Positions 51,901 to 60,900 of a stretch of DNA of 64,000 nucleotides are shown here, one piece after another. Location: assembly GCA_020284085.1 (NCBI GenBank), contig JACEVL010005024.1:744001-808000 (forward strand). The letters run 5' to 3'. Source of the stretch: Aporrectodea caliginosa (lineage: Eukaryota > Annelida > Clitellata > Crassiclitellata > Lumbricidae). The first letter of the stretch is position 1. Each line of letters starts with the position of its first letter. The notes under the pieces are model-generated. The model was given only the letters and a program-made list of their open reading frames with translations, was not told where the DNA came from and made no database searches. Made by a program: the position numbers and the translations under genes.

Positions 51901-54900
51901 AGATTGATCTCCGTGTGCAGAGGATGAGGACGCGCTTCGGCGATCGTGCTTTCTCGGCCACCGGTCCTCGATGCTGGAATAGACTTCCTCCTGTTATTCG
52001 ATTGGCCGACTCAGTGGACTCTTTTAAATCCATGCTAAAATCACATTTGTTCGCCAGGGCTTATCCCGACTGTTGTTAGTTGTCTTGTAAGGCGCCCTTG
52101 TAACGGCATGGCCGTGTTACGGCGCCATATAAATTGTCGTAGTTATTATTATATATTATTATCCGGCACCTCTGATTTGAGATCCGCAACCTGAACTAGA
52201 AGATCCGCCACCTATAGCAGATGAAACCCTTCACATTAATGTTTGTCTCCTTGCAAAAATCAATTATACACAGCTTTTCACACTTTTTAGTTATGTCTAA
52301 CTATAGCAGTTATAGATTATACAGAAGGACTTAGGTTTTAGCTTTAAAGCAAAACTTTGGAGACCCGGCATCTCTGGGTGAAACTTTAACCACTTGTTAT
52401 CAGAGTCCCGATAGCATAGACATCTAAATAGGACGAAACGATCACGATTTCAGCGCTTGTTAGGTTCAGGGACTGTCACCCCATTGCAGGGGAGAAGATC
52501 TCATAGCCTATATGACATGGCTGACCAGAGAAAACAGATCCATGAGGGTTATGAGTGGAATACAAGAACGGACGACTTGAATGTAAAATACATTCAGATA
52601 AAAAAAATTGCCTCGATAACTGGTTAGAGTGGGCAATTGCTTTAAGAAGACATAGTTTCTTATAACTCTATTACCAATATTTAAACTATTCTACAACATC
52701 TATTTACATGTACACATCAAAAGCCTTCATGTATGACCGAATTATCCGCTGCAGTGGAAGTTGGAGAAACGCAATCGCCAACACACAATATAGCCTAACT
52801 CATGTCACCAGCAAGACCGCGCGGGTATACTAAAATAAACTATTTAAATAATATTTTAAATGAACTGTACTAAATTATATCCTCGCTATTTCCGCTTTCA
52901 ATCTCTTGTCTTGACCACGCCTATGATGTTCACATACATTCGTTGCTCCGTTAGTTGCGTTCTTTCTTCATACCCAAAGTAGCCCCTTCATACAGGGGCT
53001 CTTTCCATCTTGAGCTTGGTGCTTATAGCATCCTACTTATTCCCAAGATCGAGGCTTCCTTAACTCAGTCTTTCCACTGCCAGTGATGGCCTCCTCCATT
53101 CCCCATTTAGTCCCTCCCTGCAGGCTCAGTCTTTAGCCTACTTCTGGAACTTGCCTGCGATGGTAAGCGGCAGAATGACGAGTTGAGATTCGGTGACAAT
53201 GTTTGGATTGATGGAGTATCTCTGTGTTCCGTTGAACGGTTCATTTATTATGGCCCCCGTATTGATCTGAACATCGCGTCCATTGACCAGCGTCTGAAAC
53301 AACAACCAACGGAAACTATACAGAATCAGACGCAATACGAAACTTGGTATTCAGCTGGTCACAGAGGTATTCCATGATACTTGCAGACCATATCTCCACA
53401 TAATTTCAATATAACTGTTCTTATAATATGAACCTGCATGTACAAGTATAAATATAGGTGTTCGGTCACTTCGGTGAAACACATACGTAGGTACTGTTCT
53501 GTAGCCTATATACTGCAGTGAGACGCCACTATACCTACGATGGCTCGGCGACATATTGTGAAGGAAGGTGTCAAGATCGTTACCACCAAAGACCAGGCGG
53601 CAGAGGGGATGATGAAGGATCACTGGACCTTGCACATGGATAAATTCCCAGAAGGAAAGGAGCCGTTGTTTCAACGAACCAAGAAATTCTTCAACACGAA
53701 ATACCAGGAGTGCAAGGGCCCGGTGTTCCAGAACTGGCCACCATATGGGTGGGCCTGTCGCTCACAAAGTCCATCGAAAAGCAGATCGTATCGTCTGAAA
53801 TCCAGAAGACGCTCAACCTAGAGCTCATCGACAGGTATCGAAACTACACCTGCATATACCAGTGATGTGGTCTCGAGACCGCGGTCTTGGTCTCGAGACC
53901 GTCTCGAGACCGAAAAATGCGGTCTTGGTCTTGGTCTCGGTCTCGAATGTGCCGGTCTTGGTCTCGGTCTTGGTCTTTAAAGGTGTGGTCTTGGTCTTGG
54001 TCTTGGTCTTAAAGGTGTGGTCTTGGTCTTGGGCGTCTGGTCTCGGTCATTCGCCTTTGGTCTTGGTCTTGCGCCTTTGGTTTGGCCTTTGGTGGGAACT
54101 AGAGTGGATTATTTGTTAAATATTGTCGATATTTTCGGTTATTCAGGGACTTCTGAGATAGTTTCGAATTCGTGCGACGATCCGCCAAGGACAAAGCGAG
54201 AGAGGACCGCGTTGTTCGCTTCTTATCAGAAGCGACAAGGAAACGTTGAGGCACAGCTAACCATGACCTCTGGTGCTTTAGTGACTAGTTAAGCTTACAC
54301 TGATGCAGTTTCTTGAGGCAAAATCAGTAGCCGGGTAAACGATGCAGATCAGGTATTTGGTGGGGAATTTTTCTCTACTGGCAAAGTTTTTTGTATTCCG
54401 CAACACCTGCACCTACTGAAAGTGTCTTTAGCTATAGTGTGCTCTTCATGAGACCTCGAAGACTTGGGGACAAAAACCATAAATATAATAAGCATCTGAT
54501 CTGAATAATGGGAAAATGTAACACTGCAACTGAGAATTGCGTTTATGGTCTCGAGGCTTAGATCTTGGTCCTGGATGATGCAGTCTTGGTCTCGGTCTCG
54601 GTCTTGGACCACGCGGTCTTGGTCTCGGTCTTGGTCTTGGACCACGCGGTCTTGGTCTCGGTCTTGGTCTTGAACCACGCGGTCTTGGTCTCGGTCTTGG
54701 TCTTGGACCCCGCGGTCTTGGTCTCGGTCTTGGTCTTGGAATGTTGGTCTCGTGCACAACACTGGCATATACACGGACGGGTCCAAGTACGAAGACACAG
54801 CTGCATCAGCGGTCGTGATTCCTGCTATCAGCTACAGAAGAATCCTGAGACTGTTGGACTCGTCCAGTGTGTAGGCTATGCAACCAAATTGACGGTGACA

Positions 54901-57900
54901 CGTGATGCCATCGCCTGGATCTGCTAGAACCGAATGGTCGCGTGGGATAGATTCGCCATACTTGGCACTTCTCTCAGCGCCGCGGACTCAGTGAAAACTG
55001 AGAACACAGCGGTCCGACTCGAGACCAACACTGATGAATGATGGAAATGATCGAAAGCATCAACAGACTTGGCCCGGACGACGTCTCGATAGTCTGGATC
55101 CAGAATCACGTGGGTATCAACAGAAATGAAGAAGCTGACGCAGCGACAAAGAAGGACTTTTGTCGTCTGCGGCTTCGTAAACAAAAATAATGTTCCCACA
55201 CGCCACTTTCTACTTTTCGACCAATACTTGGCTTAAACAATATTCTCGTAGTCGTGGCCGGATTGTTTTACGAATTTACGGTTTAGCGAAGATGGCGTAG
55301 CAGAAGATGGAGTAACAGAAGATGGAGTAACAGAAGATGGAGTAACAGAAGATGGAGTAACAGAAGATTGAGTAACAAATGATTGAGTAACAGAAGATGG
55401 AGTAACATATGATTGAGTTATGGAGTAATAGATGATTGAGTTACAGAAGACGGAGCTACCGAAGGTAACTTATATAGGGATGATTTGTAGACAAGCTGAC
55501 CAATTCAGATTAACTTTGAATATAAACGTTACTGTTACGAGAACATCAAGATAAACCATGGAAGACAAAACACTTCCAAAATTTAACTACCACAGAAACA
55601 CAGCCAGCACGCGTACATAAGAAGAATGCTGGATAATATTCGGACGACATGTTCCCAATGTTGGCTGGATAAAAATATTGTTATTAATTGGCAGTTCAAA
55701 GTGTCGACTGAACCGAGCTAATTAAAGTGCAACAGCACGCATGTGCAACGAAAGACTTCCAAGATATGAGAAGCAACGATGGTTCGAGTTGACGTACGGA
55801 AGCGCGGCAACTTCATATCTCCACAAGCAGTGAGTGGAACAACTACCGATCCGATTGATTTAAGAATTGAACATAAAGCCCAGTGAAGGATGCTTTTGCG
55901 GACCAACAAAGTCCGCACCAGAAGGAAATCATCTTTAATTTTATTCTCTCCTCAACAGAGAACTATATAGAGGCGTGTGTCCCGCATATAATCGAATGCA
56001 TGAGATTACTTGCTGGGCAGATTGGCTGGGCATGCAGTTGTCGGACAAGTCTCCCTTTTGGTTTTCATTGATTCCCTGTTCCATCGTGTTTCGCATTCCA
56101 CAGCGCCTTGCATTTTCCTTATTAGACAACAACGACTGTTTGACCTCGTGAGTCCAAATGTCAGATTTTCATGTTCAGAGGTCCCTGCCGCATATTAATA
56201 TGAGCTGCTATGCGATCAGATAACCTTATCTTTATACGCATTCTTATCGGGATCGAGATAAGAGATAAAATAGCCGTGCATGAATTTCGATTCGAGATTT
56301 AGTATCTTGATCGAATGAGACTCTAGAACGACAGAGTCAAGTGTCAAGTGCTATCAGTTCCTCTGATCTGCGCTTTCACCCAAAAAACCATTCCCATCTC
56401 TCGTATTTATTTGTTTACTTAAATAGGCCTGGACGGTGAAGATAGCGTATAACAATAAAGATGGAGTGAAGGAAAATCAGAGTTGCATCCATATTTGAAA
56501 ATTGAGTCTTACGAGGAGATGATATATTGTGTGCCTCATGGGATCAAGAGGCCGTATAAATAGACGCAAACGCAGGCGATTGGTCATCCTATTCCGGTGG
56601 TAAAAGGGCCTTAATGAGAGTATAGCCGCTGAGATGTGAATGATAATTAGGCACATAGTGTGTCAAATTATAACAACCCACGATGACAGTGATAACAGCG
56701 ACAACGACGACAATGATGAAGATGATGGTATATTGATATGAGACTATTTTCCTCATCATCATGATCAGTGGTTATTCAGAAGACGGGGTGGTGGGCTTAA
56801 CGTATTCTGAGTATCACTGGGCAATATTGTGATATTTCATTCTGTCACAAACATTGGATCTCGCGGCTTGCCCAACAGAAGGCGAGATCGAAACGAGATC
56901 CGAGACCTTCTGCCCTGAGACCGAGACCAGACCGAAACGTTGGCTAATCTGTACCAGACCAGACCGAGACTAGACGTCAGATAACGTCTCGAGACCGAGA
57001 GTACACCTCTGCCCCAAACTTAAAGGGGCAAAGCAGGACTGAACCTCTCATTCACTCCTATTCATATATTCCCCATATGTGTGTGTGTGCTTGTGTGTGC
57101 GTGTGTGTGCGCGTCTGTGTGACATATATATCATACTAGCATTTTTTACCCGGCTTTGCCCGGGTTTTCCCCAATGCGTAATTTTTAAAGGCTGCAACTG
57201 AAGTCTACTTACTTACTTACTATATATGCTGAAGGCTTCAAATATTTTAAATGTCCACATATCTGAATGGCAACGATATTTAGAGGTGAAAATAGTTTCC
57301 CCTTGTATTTGAATTTAATTACCTGTGCCTGCAGTGCTGCCCCGTTTAGCATTTGAATTTAATGTTTTTGTAAGCGACTTCGCATTTCAATTTAATGTCC
57401 GCTTACTGCACCACCAATCCTATTGAACGTTCTTCCGTGTAGCTGTAGCGTAATCCATCATTGCCGCTTGATGGGTTTGAAAATCAACTAAAAATGTCCA
57501 TATATCGGAACTGAAATTAAATTTTGAACTGAAAATAGTTGGGATCAGAACGTTCGTTAAAAACATTGCATCGGCAAAGAGTTGCAATGGCGAGTTTTTA
57601 GTTGAGATGACCTAGAAAATGGCCCTGGGAAAATTTCTTATTAGAAATTAACGGGCATCGTTATTGGTTGCGAGAAAACGGGCTTCACATAGATTTTAAG
57701 GCGCTTGAATAATTGACCACGTCGAAATTAAACATTTCCGTAGGCTATAGGCTATCGGAATTTAAAGTAAATAATTAGTTGAAAATTATAGTAGGCCTAC
57801 CGCACAGGTTATCTCTACCTTATATAGGCCTATTATTTATTCCCCGAGCTAAATAATATAATAGTAGACGAAGCACCATCGTGTTCCATTACAGCGCTCG

Positions 57901-60900
57901 TAATTTTTCGGAACGGAGCCCGTGTTTTATTTCGATTGCGCCTAATTAATCCTCGAGTGACGTAAGACAACATTTCTCTTACGTCACGCCGCTCAAGCGA
58001 GGTTAAAATGTGCATATTAATGGACTCCGTTATTGGTATTAAGGTAGGCTCATAATTTGGAAGTTTAAAATGTCTATATGTCAGCGTTTAAATAAACTTG
58101 CGAGCTGAAAATAGTCGCGTTGAAATAGACGTGGCGTAATAACGTTTCGTGCGATTTTTCAAATCGCTAAAGCGTTCCGTTTCGGAGCCTTTAGACAACA
58201 GACAAACAAACATTCGGAAGGACAACGTAAACAAAGTAAGACTTATATTATAAGATATATCATGCGTCTCCGACTCTCCGGCATGGTGCATGGGATTGCG
58301 AAGCACAGGGGATCGCGAACGGTTTGAACGGTTCGTTCGACGAGTGAGACGGACGGGCTTCCTTCGACGGGTGGCGTGGCCCCGACGGCAGACGACAGAC
58401 TATCTGGCCAACCGAGCTGATGACGCGCTATTCAAGGCCATCATCAATGATCAACAACATGTCCTTCGATAGATGTGTCAGGAACGACAGGCAGTGGCGT
58501 AGCCAGACCTCTTTTCAAGAGGAGGCACAAGAGGAGGCAAAATGTACCCATGGAGCAAACAAGAGGAGGCAAAATTTATCCATGGAGCAATAGACGAAAA
58601 TCGTAGACTTTTTTTTCCTGACGACCTTTTTTAGGGGTAGTATAATTCACAGCAATTACTTTTTAAGCATGTCTGAAACTAACAGTTGCTTTTTCAGCAT
58701 GTCTGAAACTAACAGTTGCAAAGCTTCTGCCACCATTATTTTAAGTATAGAGAACATCAGTATGTGAACGTAAAAATTTTACGAGCATCCTAGTCCCAGG
58801 GCAATTGAAGCAAACATACAGTCACCGTCACTGGGAACTTCACACACAGTATATTCGTCTGTAAATATACCTGTAACATAAGTTACATAACATGGCCAAT
58901 TTGCAGCAAAGGAAAAGTTGGAAGTTATACACAGGGTAAGTAAGTAGCTCTTTTACTTGATGTGACAAACAGCACGCATAATCAACGGAATAGAGAAAAA
59001 CAAGAATAGTTGCAGTACTTCAAATGTGAAACATTGAAAACGTGACGTAAAATTACAATGCTCAGTAATTTTAAAGACACCAGTTAAAAGAAGATTTTGT
59101 ACAAATTAGTTTTACACTGTGGCAATATATTATTTATGAGCTCTATGAGAATGAAGTAAAATTACGACAGTAATTTAAAAACACCAGTTGATAAAGGAAC
59201 CATAATCAGGGGCTTCTATCCCTATACACGGTGGGCTCAAGTTGAGCCCAGTGAAAAACAGGGGGGAGTGTTTCTTTTACAAGTTACAGATCTCTTCACT
59301 CACAGTAGGGGGGAAGGAGAGGGATTGAGCCCGGTTGTTTAGGGGGATAGAAGCCCCTTACAAAGTTACCATAATTACTATTTACTAATCCTAACGGTAT
59401 AACGGTTAAACCCTAGTTTACGTTGCTAAATTATTTTACATCAATTTGTTTGCTTTAAAATGGAAGCTGCAGGGATTGATGAGAATGATTTCTTGCCTAA
59501 ATGGAAGTTTGATTAAATAGAAGCTGGATGATGGAAATAATTGTTTCCGTAAGTATATAAAGTTGGATTGATGAAACTAGGTCTTTTCTTCAAGAGAAGC
59601 TTCGTTACTAATTATAACTAATAACCATAGGCGTTATTACTAATAACCTGTCGTTACCTGTGTATTTCTTCGCTGGCTTTTGGCTGGCAAAAGATAGCAC
59701 AATCTGTCGAAGTTTCTTATTTGGCGGCCCCGCAGACATAATAATGACTATTGACGAATTGACGAATGAGTCGGAATGACGATAATACACAATAATTCGA
59801 TTAGTACAATTTACTTGAAAAATACTGAAGTTAGGCGTTTGTTACCGGAAACGAAAACTGTGTCTGTGTGTCAGGAAATAGTATACGCCGTACGGTACAA
59901 CATTCGCTTGAACAGTGCAGTAAGTAAGTAAATTGCATGCAGATTTGTATGGCGATGGAGTTCGGGCAAGAGGAGGCAAATACGGGAAAATCCAAGAGGA
60001 GGCAACTGCCTCCTCCTGCCTTCATGTGGCTACGCCTATGACGACAGGGTAGTCGATACGATCTGCGCCCCAAACCCCTCGGCCTAGCCTAGATCGTAAT
60101 TAGACCCTGCCTTACAAAGATAACAAGAACTTTCGGCCACCGTGCCAATACAGACAGCAGACAGAGACAGAGACAGAGACAGAGACAGAGCCAGAGACAG
60201 AGACATAGACAGAGACAGAGACAGGGAGATCTTACTGAAATCATTTTAATCTGTTGCGCTACGGGTAGCTTTAGTCCGGAGAGACTAAAGGTGCCCTACC
60301 ATTGTAGAAATTATAATATAAATTAATTATCATCCCCCATTTAAAATAAACTCTCCTGGGTAGAATTCGATATAAATATTGTGTTCCTTACTTTTTCATT
60401 GACCTTACCAGTTAGGCAAATAACTGGTAAAGTTAATCTTCAGGAACTCAGGCTTATAACTTCAGAGTAGGCCTGAAATAGTTACACGTGACGGCATGAC
60501 GTGGATTTTAATGTAAGTCTGACAATAAGGGTACAATACATAATATTATAGGGGCCGTCCATAAATGACGTCACGCACCTAGGAGGGGAGGGGGTCGGAA
60601 ATTTGTGACGATGTGTGACGTGGGGGGGGGGTCAGCCAAGTGTGACGTCACATCACGTCTGTGTAATTAAATTTAACAATTAACAACAATTTAATCTTAA
60701 AATAACAGCTCTAATTTTGAGTATTAAAATTTTCATAATTTTTGATTATTTTTATGTATACGGGCACCATTATTAATAATTTTCTAATTATTTAAATATT
60801 TGTCACCATAAGATTTTTAAATACTTATTACAATGACAATAAATGGGCATTGAAACATGTTTTATTATCATGTGGAAGTTTCGTTTTAGGGGGTCAGAGC

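Noticed and set aside
54446..54798. Arg-Pro or Asp-Gln-Arg repeat proteins on the minus strand
   Set aside because: They are translations of the GGTCTTGG minisatellite inside the hAT relic.
55883..56198. Coding exon at 55.9-56.2 kb
   Set aside because: Overlapping short frames with no motif and no fitting splice sites.
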